Positions 38,601-48,602 are shown, counted from the first letter of the stretch. The stretch is DNA of 64,000 nucleotides from Thiohalocapsa sp963695445 (GCA_963695445.1 CAVOGV010000053.1:1-64000), one strand, 5' to 3'. Notes: generated from the letters alone by a model not told the origin. Translations and numbers: made by a program.

Positions 38601-38949
38601 CAGCGGCGCCTTGCGACTGGGGCAGACGCCTGAGCACCAGGGTGCGGGCAGACAGCGTATCGAACGCCAAGGTCCCGCGCAGCAGTTCCCCGCCATCGAT
38701 CGCAAGCGCCGCGTCGTCGATCTCAAGCCAGGTGCCGTCCGCGTCGCGCAGCTCCAGGTGCGCCAGCCGGGGCGCCAACGGCAGCAGTCCGTCCAGACCC
38801 GACAACAGCACCTGCCCGCCACTTGCCTGCTCGATCCCGAGAACGATGAGCCCGCGCCCGCTCTCGGTGTTGGCGGCCAGAAACAGCACGGCCACCAAGA
38901 TCACGGGCAACACGAACACAAACCACAGTTGGTTCAGCAATCGGCGCAC
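35623..38949 (-). CDS. tamB: TamB (inner-membrane-anchored translocation module)
   Basis: About 1108 residues starting at GTG 38949, two bases after the TamA stop (TGACCGTG). N-terminal signal anchor LWFVFVLPVILVAVLFLAA, then a long beta-taco body made of repeats such as LVISLPDLAPIGALAGVALAG and DGLLLPSEVRIERLALN, and the C-terminal DUF490 region (LTDRIYLGARQGTR, VARIEVTPRIRLEADVG). It works with TamA to move outer-membrane proteins and phospholipids across the periplasm. The start is not certain; a longer frame runs upstream into TamA. Frame intact despite its length. Confidence 0.9.
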   Translation of the reverse strand: MRRLLNQLWFVFVLPVILVAVLFLAANTESGRGLIVLGIEQASGGQVLLSGLDGLLPLAPRLAHLELRDADGTWLEIDDAALAIDGGELLRGTLAFDTLSARTLVLRRLPQSQGAAAEPVQLPLPVLLRHLVIDALDLDGMLPGTPVLAVEGSGSLRDLDDLEASLTLGVTNRVDRYQLDIARVLGQYRLDLAVAETPGGLLAMLAARAGVQVPAELGAWRVDATAAGPSDALSFNATVDAEPIQASAEGLLDLDAGSATGLRLSADLPDLAPIGALAGVALAGSAHVDLSATADGPLRLDATGDLALTQAPGPLPALLGPTARLGLSVQHEGEAWRVASARVDGAGLQAEVQGRAAQDDVDLAWTLDLSDLGLLAPGWSGQAQAQGLITGRPEAPDLSADLGAEAGLTGAGSGRLSGRLSGRWSAGFAEPVASLDLNGDWAGQPVAISLKAGRSVSGDLNLVLRDSRWASVAAAGNLRLRSGASLPQGDFSLRVERLADIAPLLSLAGVAPSTTDLAATDLAGRMSARLRLSEQGVALIEADGDGLLLPSEVRIERLALNAEATQPPGPAVTDATLRIDGLSVGTIAGHPALTRLDGQAWLTGTLTAPTGTLRLQTQGLRLTQGVGRGIPPVQFDASATLSPSRTEIDATAEAGPRSRLRLLGDLGGPLFAPGRLALRADGRIDTALLDPLLTGGGRQLSGQATLATAITGTFAAPRLDGTLRLTKAALHDRTLGLALTDIDGTLALAGDSLRVERLTAQAGSGSITVVGSIGLLVPGLPPGLPVDLRLAARNARPIQSDQLELYADADLRLHGTSTERPTLAGKVLFSRIDIRLPERLPAGIVTLQVRERGQRRSGNPLSAPSKQAWQPQLGLDLLLSAPRAVQVQGRGVDAELGGDLRVRGTLAAPAIDGGLDLIRGRYQLVGQTLRFTRGRLGFDGATGLDPTLDLEARVNVAGITAILSVLGTAGAPRIALRGEPEMPQDEVLSRLLFGVAGGRLSPLQATRLGLAAASIAGIGEGGGLGVLERARAGLGLNRLSIGTDERGDPVLEGGRNLTDRIYLGARQGTRTGEPQGVARIEVTPRIRLEADVGVTGGTRAGAAYEREY

Positions 38950-38951
38950 GG

Positions 38952-40830
38952 TCAGAAGGCCTGTCCGATGCCGATATAGAGTTGCACCGGCGAGTCGCCG
39001 CTGCTGGGGTCGAGCGGTGTCGCGACATCGACCCGCACCGGCCCGACCGGCGTGAAATAGCGCAGACCCAGGCCGACGCCGACCGCGAGCTCGCCGTTGC
39101 CGGGAACGGCGTTCTCGGAGACCGCCCCGGCATCGACAAAGGCGGCACCGCCCCAACGCACGCCAAAGCGTTGGCGCAGTTCCAGCCCCGCTTCCAGCAG
39201 GCCGTCTCCGCCCGACGGTTTGCCGGAGGCCGTGCGTGGGCCGATAGACTGGAACGGATAACCGCGCACCGAGCCGCCGCCGCCGGCATAGAAGCGCCAA
39301 TCCGGTGGGACCTCGTCGGCGGCAGCGCCGAGGATGCTGCCGAGTACCAGCCGACCGGCCAACACGGATCGGCCCGCGCCGGCCTCATCGGCGATCAGCG
39401 GGGCAAGATCGACATAACCAGCCCCGGCCAGGCGACCCAGCACAAAGCCGTCGGCATTGCCTTGCAGCACCCGCGTCGGGCTCAATTGTGCCGCGATGCG
39501 CAGTCCGCGCAGCGGGTCCAAGGGGTTGTCGGTCGAGTCGTAGCTCAGGTTCAACGGCAGCGAGAACAGCTGATAGTCCTGCGGCGGGGCGTCTTGGCTG
39601 ATTCGGGCGCGTTCGTAGGCGAGCCCGGCACTGCCGGACAGCCGCGAGCTGATGCGTCGCTCCAGCGCAATCCCGGCGGTGACGGCGTCGCGGTCGTAGG
39701 CGTCCAGGTCTTCCCGCACCGCACCGAGGTCCAGCCGCAGGTCGAGATCGCGCAGCCAGAGATCCGGGATGCGCAGGGCGGCGTTGACGAGCCAACTCCA
39801 GTCATCCGCACGGTTTCCGGCCAGCTGTCCGACATCGCCCCGCAGGGTGAGCTGCTCGCCGCCGCCGAACAGGTTGCGATGGGTCCAGGAGGTCGACAAG
39901 GTCGCGCCCTCATCGCTGGAAAAGGAGCCGGCAAAACGCACCACCCGCGGCGGGCGCTCGGCGACCTCCAGGGTCAGAGGTAGGCGACCGTCGGCGTCGG
40001 GCACCGTTGCCGGTGGTGAGGCGCGCCCAGGCCAGCACGCCGGACGACAGTAGCGCGCGTCGCGCGGCCTCCAGCCGACTCGGGCTGAACGGCTCGCCCG
40101 ATTTCAATCCAAGACGACGGCGCACCGCATCCTCGCGCAGCCGGGTCAGGCCGATGATCGAGATCGCACCGATGGTGACGCGGGGGCCGGGCTCCGCCGT
40201 ATAGACGACATCCATGGTCCGGGTGTTGTGGTCGACCAGCGCATCCGGCGGCGGTACCCGTGCGAGCGCAAAGCCATCCTCCTGCAACGCATCCAGCACC
40301 GCCTGCCCGGCGGCCAGCACGGTGGCGGCGCGGGCGGGCTCGCCGGGCGTCAGGGCGAAGGCCGAGCGGACATCCTTGGGCACCGCAGCTTCAAGCTGCA
40401 CTAGGTCGAGCCGCACTAGGCCGAGCCGATAGAGCGGACCCGGATCGATCGCGACCGTCACCGCTACCGCGGGCGTCGGCGGCATGTCTTCGAGGATCAC
40501 CAACAAGGCTGGGTCGCTGCTGGAGCGACCGGCGATCGAGGTCTCGATCAGGCCGTCGTAATAGCCGAAGCTGCGCAGCACGCGATCGAAACGGGCGGCG
40601 TCGGAATCGGCGCGGGTCAGCAATGCGAATGCGCCGACAGGGGCACTTTCCCGCAGCCCGGCGAGCAGCGAGGCGTCCGCGAGGGCTTGGTCGAGCAGTG
40701 CATCGCCGGTCGGTGTGATTGTCAGCGAATAGGGTTGGGGATCGGCAGCAAACGCGGCGTTCCCGAGCGCCAGGCCGATACAAACCAACGCGCCCCGCAG
40801 CCACCGCCGCCATCGATGCGCGCCCAGCAT
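38952..40830 (-). CDS. tamA: TamA (Omp85-family outer-membrane assembly factor), frameshifted
   Basis: About 626 codons. Signal peptide LVCIGLALGNAAFAADPQ, then three POTRA domains (FDRVLRSFGYYDGLIETSI; VPKDVRSAFALTPGE; ISIIGLTRLREDAVRRRLGL and AARRALLSSGVLAWARL), a frame change near 40006 within the stretch ACCGGCAACGG, and the barrel: GGGEQLTLRGDVGQ, DLDLRLDLGAVRED, SVRGYPFQSIG (Omp85 lid motif VRGY) and the C-terminal strand QLYIGIGQAF. It precedes TamB by two bases. The final residue Phe is the usual BAM recognition signal. Confidence 0.88.
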
Positions 40831-40895
40831 CTAGCGAGGCGCTGCCTCAGATCGACGATTGGACGGCGCCATCTTGCTCGACCTGCGGATATCTG

Positions 40896-40975
40896 CAAGT
40901 GGGCCATTGGGAACGGCACAACAAGCGGGTCGTTGCCATGGAATTGACTCATCTGCAAACATTTGGCGCCTTCAC
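40896..40975 (-). repeat. Dispersed intergenic repeat, family B, truncated copy 3
   Basis: Inverted relative to the other two. Reading the minus strand gives AGGCGCCAAATGTTTGCAGA and GAGTCAA, near identical to 24714-24740, then diverging before CGCTTGTTG. It lies upstream of TamA, in the 530 bp shared with the divergent GltS gene. Confidence 0.7.
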
Positions 40976-41191
40976 AATATAGGGTGGCACCGCAAGCATG
41001 CTCGGAAACGGTCAAGAATCAACCCCTGATGCAATGCCGCGCTGTCCCCAAGCCACTCGGCGCAGGCAGGCCCGCCGGATACTAATGGCGCAGCCGACCG
41101 ACGACAAGGTGGGGGAGCGCATTGCGCTTCTTAATGAGCGCGAGGCCCGCTCGGGGCGATCAGGGCGCTTCCGAAGCGGATTTCCGCCCGG

Positions 41192-41249
41192 CCCAATCGC
41201 GGCTGCAAGCCGCTCCCAAAGGCACGTGGGAGCGATTTGCAATCGCGAC
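41192..41249. repeat. GTGGGAGC-type palindromic repeat pair
   Basis: CCAATCGCGGCTGCAAGCCG plus CTCCC (41192-41216) followed 8 bp later by GTGGGAGCGATTTGCAATCG (41225-41244): an inverted pair of the same imperfect palindrome, also seen at 56608-56633. Such repeats are common between genes in many gammaproteobacteria. Confidence 0.75.
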
Positions 41250-41359
41250 GGAGCGGTCCTGATGCACTCGGATGTTGGCTTGAAGCCGGCTTTTGCGATA
41301 GGTTCCTACCGGAAGATAATCGCACTGCCTCGCTGAACCACCCCGAGGAATCTGACGCC

Positions 41360-42568
41360 ATGGAAATCGAAGTACCGCTTCCACTGACCGTGGTCAGCGC
41401 CATCCTGGTCCTGCTTGTCGGCCGATGGCTGATCGGACGAATCGGCTTTCTAGCCTATTACAGTATCCCCGAGCCGGTGGTCGGCGGTCTGATCGTTGCC
41501 GTTGGCTTGACGCTGGCGCGCATCGGCACCGGTGCCGAGCTGTCGTTCGATATGGGGCTGCAGTCACCGCTGCTGCTGATATTCTTTTCCACGGTCGGTC
41601 TCGGCGCCGACCTGCGCACCCTGGGCCAGGGCGGCCGCAAGCTGTTGGTCTTGCTGGCGGCCGTGGTGGTTGCGCTGATATTGCAGAACGTGGTTGGCGT
41701 GGCGATTGCGATCGGGCTCGATCTGAACCCGCTGATGGGACTCCTGGGCGGCTCGGCGACCTTGGCCGGCGGACATGGCACGGGCGCTGCTTATGGCCAA
41801 CTCTTCGGCGAGGTCAACGGGCTTCAGGGTGCCGTCGAGGTGGCCATGGCCTGCGCCACCTTCGGCCTGATCCTGGGCGGCGTGCTCGGCGGGCCGGTGG
41901 CGCAATGGCTGATCCGCCGCCATCGCTTGCAGCCGGTGGCGCAGACGCCGGCATTGCTCGGGCCCGGTACAGTGCCAAAGGATGAGCGTCGGGCGCTAAG
42001 CCCAGAATCCTTTATCGAAACCATCCTGATTTTGATGTTCTGCCTCGGCGTTGGTGGGCTGCTGGCGGAGCATCTGAGCATCCCCGGCATCACCCTGCCC
42101 ACCTTCGTCTGGTGCCTGCTGGTCGGCATCGTCGTGCGCAACGCCCTAGGTCTGAGCGGGCTCTACCGCATTGATGGCCCGACCATCGAGTTGATGGGCA
42201 CCGTCAGCCTATCGCTGTTCCTGGCCATGGCCTTGATGTCGCTGCGCCTCTGGGAACTGGTCAACCTGGCCCTGCCGATTCTGGTTATCCTCGCGGCGCA
42301 GGCCCTGCTGGCCGTGCTCTTGGTGGTGTTCCTGACCTTCCAGGTCATGGGGCGCAACTACGACGCGGCCGTCATTGCCGCCGGCCAATGCGGTTTCCAG
42401 CTCGGCGCGACGCCGACCGCCATCGCCAACATGCAGGCGGTGACCAGCCGCCACGGCGTCTCGCCGATGGCCTTCCTGCTGGTGCCGATCATCGGCGCCT
42501 TCCTAATCGATATCTGCAACGCGCTGGTCATCCAGGGATTCCTGACGTTGCCCTGGTTTGGGTTCTGA
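41360..42568 (+). CDS. Sodium/glutamate symporter GltS-type, copy 2
   Basis: A 402-residue ESS/GltS transporter. ATG 41360 preceded by GAGGAA; conserved YSIPEPVVGGLIVAVG, GGHGTGAAYGQLFGE and AAGQCGFQLGATPTAIANMQ are all present. It is only moderately similar to the copy at 26779, so it may have another substrate. Its stop is followed after 2 bp by a TAXI solute-binding lipoprotein gene, an arrangement that suggests the two work together. Frame intact. Confidence 0.88.
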   Translation: MEIEVPLPLTVVSAILVLLVGRWLIGRIGFLAYYSIPEPVVGGLIVAVGLTLARIGTGAELSFDMGLQSPLLLIFFSTVGLGADLRTLGQGGRKLLVLLAAVVVALILQNVVGVAIAIGLDLNPLMGLLGGSATLAGGHGTGAAYGQLFGEVNGLQGAVEVAMACATFGLILGGVLGGPVAQWLIRRHRLQPVAQTPALLGPGTVPKDERRALSPESFIETILILMFCLGVGGLLAEHLSIPGITLPTFVWCLLVGIVVRNALGLSGLYRIDGPTIELMGTVSLSLFLAMALMSLRLWELVNLALPILVILAAQALLAVLLVVFLTFQVMGRNYDAAVIAAGQCGFQLGATPTAIANMQAVTSRHGVSPMAFLLVPIIGAFLIDICNALVIQGFLTLPWFGF

Positions 42569-42570
42569 GC

Positions 42571-44067
42571 ATGAGCAATCTTCACCGAATCGCCCTTGTC
42601 CTCGTCGTCTTCGTGCTTGGGTTGCTGACGGCCGGCTGCGCCGAGGCCCCGGATGCGACGCGCGTCGAGCAGATCGTGGAACAGCGTCTGACCCAGGCGC
42701 TCGGCGCCGACACCATCGAACTGAGTAACCTACGACGGCTCGGCAGTGGTCCGCTGGATGCCGGGGCAGACGGCAAGCCGCGGCGCATCGTCTACTACAA
42801 CGCTGTTCTCACCTTTGCCCGCGACCTGGACTTTTCATCCTGGGACACGCTCAACGTCGCGGCGTTTTCAAACCTGCTCGGCGCTACCCAGCAGGGCATC
42901 ACCGGGCTGGAGCAGGATGGCAACAGCGCTGGCGACCAGGTTTACGTCCATGGCAGCGTCAGCTTCGCGCAAGGCGACGACGGCTGGGTGCCGGTCGATT
43001 CCCTGCTTGCTGAGGTCGGCACAGCGTCGTCGGGTCCAAGCGGTGCGGCGGAATCCCGACGCATCATCGAGCAGATCAACGCCCTGCTAGCCCGCCAGGG
43101 GGAGCATCCGCAAAAGCGCGAGCAGATCATCACCGAGGTCCTGAGCGGCGCCTACCAGGACATCACCCTGCGGCTCGATCGGCTGCAGCGAGCCTTGATC
43201 ATCGCCGGCGGCTCCGCCGACGGCGAATACGCCCGGGTCGCGCCGTTGCTGGCGGCGGAACTCGTCGCCATGGGTACGCAGGCGAGGGCCGTCGCGAGCG
43301 GCGGCAGCAACGAGAACCTGCGCCTGCTGCGAGCCGGCAAGGTCGACGTCGCGCTCGCGCAGAACAACGTCGCGGCCGAGGCCCTGCTCGGCGCCGAGCC
43401 CTTCGCCGAACTCGGCCCCTATTATGACCTGCAGGCGCTGGCCAGCCTGTTCCCAGAGCCGGTGCACGTCATCGTCGCCGCCGGCTCTGACATGACCGGC
43501 TTGCAGGACCTAGTCGGCAAGCGCGTGGACATCGGCATACGCGGCTCAGGGGGCCGCTCGACCGCCATCACGCTGCTCGCCGCCGCCGGCATCGAATTGT
43601 CTGATCTCGGCGCCCTGCACGAGACCGGCCTCGGCAACGGTCTGGCACTGCTGGAAAAGGGCGAAGTCGATGCCGTCATCGCCACCATCGGCGCGCCGGC
43701 CCTTGCGTTGCAGCAGGCCGCCGCCCGCGGCCGCATCCGCTTATTGCCCATGAGTACCGAGCAGCGCGATGCGATGACTCGCGAGAGCAACGCCTATGTG
43801 CCCATCGTGCTGCCCCGGTCGACCTATCCGGGTCAGGTGGAGCCCGTGCCGACCGTCGCTGTCACGGCCCTGCTGACCGCCGGCGCCGGATTGCCCGGCG
43901 CCGACGTGGAACGCATCCTCACGGCCTTGTTCGATCGCATCGACTTCGTCGGCGCCGGCAGCGCCGCTGGCTCGCTGATTACGCGTCAGACGGCCGCGGT
44001 CGGTCTCACCATCCCGATGCATCCCGCCGCGGTCGCTTTCTTCGGCGAGACCGCCGCGTCGCAGTGA
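42571..44067 (+). CDS. TAXI-type TRAP solute-binding lipoprotein
   Basis: A 498-residue lipoprotein: ATG 42571, signal with lipobox LLTAGC, an N-terminal extension of about 190 residues of unknown type (NSAGDQVYVHGSVSFAQG), and a C-terminal TAXI domain (RLDRLQRALIIAGGSADGEY; AVASGGSNENLRLLRAGKVD; KRVDIGIRGSGGRSTAITLL; LTIPMHPAAVAFFGE). TAXI proteins normally deliver glutamate-like or other substrates to fused TRAP permeases. No TRAP permease is present; instead it follows a GltS-type gene by 2 bp. Frame intact. Confidence 0.85.
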   Translation: MSNLHRIALVLVVFVLGLLTAGCAEAPDATRVEQIVEQRLTQALGADTIELSNLRRLGSGPLDAGADGKPRRIVYYNAVLTFARDLDFSSWDTLNVAAFSNLLGATQQGITGLEQDGNSAGDQVYVHGSVSFAQGDDGWVPVDSLLAEVGTASSGPSGAAESRRIIEQINALLARQGEHPQKREQIITEVLSGAYQDITLRLDRLQRALIIAGGSADGEYARVAPLLAAELVAMGTQARAVASGGSNENLRLLRAGKVDVALAQNNVAAEALLGAEPFAELGPYYDLQALASLFPEPVHVIVAAGSDMTGLQDLVGKRVDIGIRGSGGRSTAITLLAAAGIELSDLGALHETGLGNGLALLEKGEVDAVIATIGAPALALQQAAARGRIRLLPMSTEQRDAMTRESNAYVPIVLPRSTYPGQVEPVPTVAVTALLTAGAGLPGADVERILTALFDRIDFVGAGSAAGSLITRQTAAVGLTIPMHPAAVAFFGETAASQ

Positions 44068-44102
44068 TCCCGCTCGCACGACAACAACGGCAGGGCGATG
44101 TG

Positions 44103-45916
44103 ATGAACTCGACCGACTGTGAACGATCCACGGCCCACCGGGCCGCGACCTGCTGATCCGGTCCGGCCTTGGCGCTGGGCATGCTGATGATCGCCTTCCT
44201 GGCGTTTGCGGCGGAGGTCGATGATGCCGTCAACGAGCCGGACTGGCTGCAGCTGTTCCTCGGCCTGTTCGGTGGCGTCGCGCTGTTCCTGGGTGGCCTG
44301 CAATTGCTCTCCGAGGGCATGACCAAGGCCGCCGGCGATACGCTGAAGACGGTGCTGTCCACGCTGACCACCAACCGATTCAGCGGCGCGCTCACCGGCG
44401 CCTTCATCACCGGCGTGCTCAACTCATCGACGGTGACGACGCTGCTGGTGGTGGGTTTCATCAGCGGTGGCATGATGACCCTCGCGCAGTCGGTCGGCGT
44501 GATCATGGGCGCCAATATCGGCAGCACCGTCACCGCCCAACTGCTGGCCTTCAACCTGTCTGCCTATTCCCTGGGCCCGGTCGCCATCGGCTTCTTCATG
44601 GTCTACGGCGCCAAGTCGGAGATGACCAAGTACTACGGCATGATGATCATGGGCATCGGGCTCGTGTTCTACGGCATGGGGCATCATGAGCAGCGCCATG
44701 ACGCCGCTGCGCAGCTTTGAGCCCTTTCTTGAGATTCTCGTCAGCCTGGAGAGCCCGCTGGCGGGCATTCTGGCGGGCGCCGTGTTTACCGCGATCGTGC
44801 AGTCGTCCGCGGCCACCGTCGGCATTGCCATCGCCATGGCCAGCGAGGGGTTGCTGTCGCTGCCTGCTGGCATCGCGCTCGCGCTGGGGGCGAACATCGG
44901 TACCGCCGTGACCACCGCCGCCATGGGCTTCCTCAGTGCCACCTCGACCGATGCGCTGCGCGCATCGGCCGTGCACGTCATCTTCAACGTCCTGGGCACA
45001 CTGATCTGGTTACCGATGATCTGGCTGTTGGTTGATCTGTCGGTCTGGATATCACCGACCACGCCTGGGCTCGTGGGGCAGGCCGCGGCGGCGGCCGACG
45101 TTCCGCGCCAGATCGCCAACGCCAATACCCTGTTCAATGTGATCAACACCTTGCTGTTCATTGGCTTCACCGGGTTGTTCGCGCGCCTCGCCGAACGTCT
45201 GGTGCCGGAACGCAAACGCCCGGAAGGGGTGATCATCGAGCCGGAGTTCCTCAACGACGCCGCGCTGGCGGCACCCTCGGTCGCACTGCAGCAGGTGCGC
45301 CTGGAGCTGGGCAGGATGGGCGGCATCACGCTGGAGATGTTGAGGGACCTGGGGCCGGCGCTTGCAGAGTGGCGACGTGAAGCGACTGGAGGCCATCGCG
45401 CGCCGGGACGACGAGGTCGATATCCTGGAGGCGGCAATCCTCGCCTATCTGGGCAAGCTCCGTCGCGGGCTGCTGTCGGAGCACGACAGCCAGGAGTTCC
45501 AGACGCTGATGACCGCAACGACCGACTTCGAGAGTCTGGCCGATGTCATCGAGACCGACATTGTCGCACTCGGCCGCAAGGCGGCTCGCTTCTCCGGGCA
45601 GACCGGGGACGAGACGCGACAGATGCTGCTCGAACTCTACGAGTCGACGCTGACGGCGCTGGAGCTCACGGTCAAGGCGGTGCGCGACAACGATCAGCAG
45701 GCGGCGGAATCGGTGGTGATGATGAAGAACACCCTACGCGACCAGGCCGATCGTCTGCTGGGCCGCAAGGCGGAGCGCCTGTCGGCGGAGGCCCCCAATT
45801 ACATCGAACTGGTCAGGTTGCAGATGTCCTTCGTCGATCAGATGCGGCGCATCTATACCCTGACCAAGCGCGTCGCCAAGGGTGTCCTGCCGCCGGCGCT
45901 GGCGCAGAAGGACTAG
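44103..45916 (+). CDS. Na/Pi cotransporter with PhoU-like domain, frameshifted
   Basis: About 604 codons. Start uncertain: ATG 44103 has a GGGCGATGTG leader but needs a frame change near 44155; TTG 44169 is the start of the uninterrupted frame. The NptA/PF02690 repeats are clear (VALFLGGLQLLSEGMTKAAGD, LNSSTVTTLLVVGFISG, SAATVGIAIAMASEGL, ALGANIGTAVTTAAMG). Frame changes near 44685 and near 45370 lead on to a helical PhoU-like region (AIARRDDEVDILEAAILAYLGK, ADVIETDIVALGRKAARF). The family cotransports phosphate with sodium. It lies 35 bp after the TAXI gene, so the transport genes may form one unit. Confidence 0.85.
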
Positions 45917-45974
45917 GCTGCGGCCCTTCCGCTGCAGGCATTTGGCGGGTGTCGGCGGATACGATCGCTGCGCG

Positions 45975-47234
45975 TCACTTGAGACCGGCCGCGCGCTTGC
46001 CCGGATTATTCGAGCAGTCTCGCGCGGCGGCGTCCAGCCGTCGCTCAAGGTGCGCATGAAGGCAACGATGGCCTGCTCCTCGGCCTCCGTGAGCCCCAGA
46101 TCGCCAAGTTCCTCGGTATTGACGTTGACGCCCACCTCCGGCGCCGGCCAGCAGTTGTCGCCGGGCTTCGGCGTCTCCAGCTCCGCGCAGGTCGGCTTGA
46201 TGTCGCGCGTGTTGTAGAAGTGCACGCTCTCCTTCAGCGTCTTCAGCGAGCCGTTGTGCATAAAGGACTTGGCAAAGTCCGGCGATGGGCGCCGGTCGAC
46301 GTTGCGCAGCGTCGGTACCTTGTGCTTGCCCAGGTTCTCCTCGGCTCGGTCGGCAAAGCGCGGCACCGTCTTCAGGAAGCCGCCGAGACCCTCGTCCACC
46401 CAGCCCGCGCCGTCCGCGTTGAACGCCGTCATGCCGTACCAGGGGTTATCCGGGTTGCGCGGCGTGCCGAGGTTGTCGTAGGTGAAGTCCGTAAACAGCG
46501 GCGGCTCGCCGTTCGGCCCCGGAGCGCTCGGATGGCAGGCGGCGCAGTTGCCCTTGTCCTCGGCATCGAACAGCGCCAGCCCGAGCTGTTCCTGCTCGCT
46601 CAGCGGATAGCGTTGCGGGTCCTTCAGGTAATAGTCGTACTTCGAGCTGAAGGCGTTGACCTCCGGCGATGCCTCGTAGGCGGCGATGGCCTGGGCGATG
46701 GCGTTGAAGCCCTGCTGCGGCTGCGTGCAGGCGGCGTTGCCGAACCAGGCGCGGAACTGCTCGCCGTAGGCACCGGCGCAGACCCGCTCGACGACCTCAG
46801 CGGCCCCGGACAGGTTCTGCTCCACCGGATTCAGGAACGGCCCCTGACCCTGCTCGGCGGCTGGGCTGCCGAGCAACCAGCCGGTGGCGCGGCCATCCCA
46901 GAAGTTGCCGCCGACGAAGTGATCCTCCACCGGGTCCAGATGCAGCGGCGGCGACTGCGTCGCATAGGCCGCGGTCGGCGGCTTGCGGTTGCCGAAGCGC
47001 CCATGCAGCGCGCCCTCATAGGCCGCACCCACGGCGTTGATCTCCGCATCCGGTCCGGTCCAGCCGGCGGCTGGATCATGGCAGGTGGCGCAGGACTGCC
47101 CCGGCGGCTCGGACAGGTTGGTATCGAAAAAGATCAGCCGGCCCAAGGGCGATCAGATCGTCATCGGCGACGACCGGCAGTGACAGGCTGGTCGAAACGA
47201 GCAGAGAGAGCAGACCAAGTTTGGAGGTGGACAT
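45975..47234 (-). CDS. Di-haem cytochrome c peroxidase / MauG-type protein, frameshifted
   Basis: About 420 codons. ATG 47234 gives a signal peptide (SLLVSTSLSLPVVADD). After a frame change near 47145 come two c-type haem motifs, CATCH and CAACH, with GRATGWLLGSPAAEQGQGPF, PNPDNPWYGMTAFN, and VPTLRNVDRRPSPDFAKSFMHNG, all typical of the bacterial di-haem peroxidase family. It would reduce hydrogen peroxide, or, as MauG-like enzyme, oxidise a partner protein in the periplasm. The native stop is probably the TGA at 45977-45975 in a shifted frame; otherwise the reading runs on to 45734. It converges with the phosphate transporter gene. Confidence 0.85.
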
Positions 47235-47477
47235 ACGCAGCGCCATCCAAAAAAACCGAACTGGCGAATTGGCGAATGGGTGTATGCAAGCACGATGCGC
47301 CAGCGGTTGCATTGCCGAGCCTCAACTCCGCGGCAAAGTCGACTGATCCGATGGCAATTGCGAAGGGTGAGAAGGTCTGGTTCTTGATCCTCGCCCTAAC
47401 GGACCCTTCCTCTGCTAATGTCCACTACACTGAAAGGGAATTGATCAAGTCCGCCACCAACCAGAGGTCCGTCGCAC

Positions 47478-48560
47478 ATGTTTCGCCCGCTCGTCCTCGT
47501 TTTGGTTGCCGGCCTCTGCGCTGGCCTTTATGCCGATGGTCTCTTGGCCGATGCGACCGTCCCGACCGCGGACCTGGACGGTGCCCGCGATCCGGCATTC
47601 CTGAATCGCTACGAGGGTGCGTTCATCGTTTCCTTCGACGATAAGGCGTTCGACGAGTTCTTGCTCCCGCTCGGGCCGCTGCAACGGGATGCGGACCCCA
47701 AGCGGCGCGATGCCCACAACAACATCTGGTTCGCGCCGGTCGAGGCGCTCGATCTAGAGGGCCACGTCACCCGCGCTGTTTACGTGCTGCCGGAGAACCG
47801 CACGCCGCTGGAGTTGGTGCGCAACTATCGCGACGAGGTGCAGGCGTTGGGCGGGCAGGTGCTGTTCGAGTGCAAGGGCGCGGACTGCGGCGGTGATCCG
47901 GGTCGCTCCAGCAGCGGCGGCGGGGGCGATATGAGCCTGGCGATGGTGTTGCGGGCGGAGGAGCAGATCCCCGACGCACATTTCTCGACCGGCCACTGCG
48001 CGCAGACCGAGCGCATCAAGGACCAACGCTATCTGGCCGCCGAGTTACCGGAGCAGTCTGCGCACCTCTCGGTGCTGGCTTACAGCCTCCAGGGTGGAAC
48101 CTACTGCAAGGCCCTGGCCGGGCGAACCATCGCCGTCGTTGATCTGGTTCAGGCGCGCCCCAGGGAACAGAAGATGGTGACCGTCGATGCCCCCGAGATG
48201 GCGCGCAGCATCGAGGCCAAGGGCAGCGTCGCCCTGTACGGCATCCTGTTCGACTTCGATCAGGCGACCCTCAGGCCCGAATCAGCCACGGCGCTGAAGG
48301 AGATCGCGGCGCTGCTCGCAAGCCAGCCCGACCTGAGGCTCCTCGTCGTCGGCCACACCGACACCGCCGGCAGCTTCGACTATAACCGCGCGCTCTCCGA
48401 ACGACGCGCCAAGGCAGTGGTGGCCGCCCTGGTGCGTGACTACGGTGTCGATAAGGCGCGCCTATTCCCCGTCGGTGTCGGCTTCGCCGCGCCGGTCGCA
48501 TCCAACGCAACCGAGGACGGACGCGCCCTCAATCGGCGTGTCGAGCTGGTCCAATACTAG
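47478..48560 (+). CDS. DUF4892-OmpA fusion, outer-membrane lipoprotein-like
   Basis: A 360-residue exported protein. Signal peptide ends near LYADGLLADA; the middle part with NIWFAPVEALDLEGHVTRAVYV matches DUF4892, and the C-terminal OmpA domain reads LFDFDQATLRPESATALKEI and VVGHTDTAGSFDYNRALSERRAKAV with RRVEL at the end. The OmpA domain binds peptidoglycan. DUF4892-OmpA proteins occur in Pseudomonas and relatives with unknown function. Intact frame; start ATG 47478. Confidence 0.87.
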   Translation: MFRPLVLVLVAGLCAGLYADGLLADATVPTADLDGARDPAFLNRYEGAFIVSFDDKAFDEFLLPLGPLQRDADPKRRDAHNNIWFAPVEALDLEGHVTRAVYVLPENRTPLELVRNYRDEVQALGGQVLFECKGADCGGDPGRSSSGGGGDMSLAMVLRAEEQIPDAHFSTGHCAQTERIKDQRYLAAELPEQSAHLSVLAYSLQGGTYCKALAGRTIAVVDLVQARPREQKMVTVDAPEMARSIEAKGSVALYGILFDFDQATLRPESATALKEIAALLASQPDLRLLVVGHTDTAGSFDYNRALSERRAKAVVAALVRDYGVDKARLFPVGVGFAAPVASNATEDGRALNRRVELVQY

Positions 48561-48602
48561 CGAGGCTTCGCCTAAGACCGACGAGCCGGGGTCCGTGCTG
48601 TT

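Larger units (their letters stand above)
40831..41359. other. Repeat-bearing region between divergent TamA and GltS-2
   Basis: About 530 bp with a truncated family B copy and a GTGGGAGC-type pair. Protein-like text (AQPTDDKVGERIALLNEREA) around 41085-41150 is not long enough to support a gene. The GltS ribosome site GAGGAA is at 41344-41350. Confidence 0.55.

Noticed and set aside
46220..47644. 474-codon plus-strand frame
   Set aside because: Antisense to the di-haem peroxidase with CATCH and CAACH motifs.
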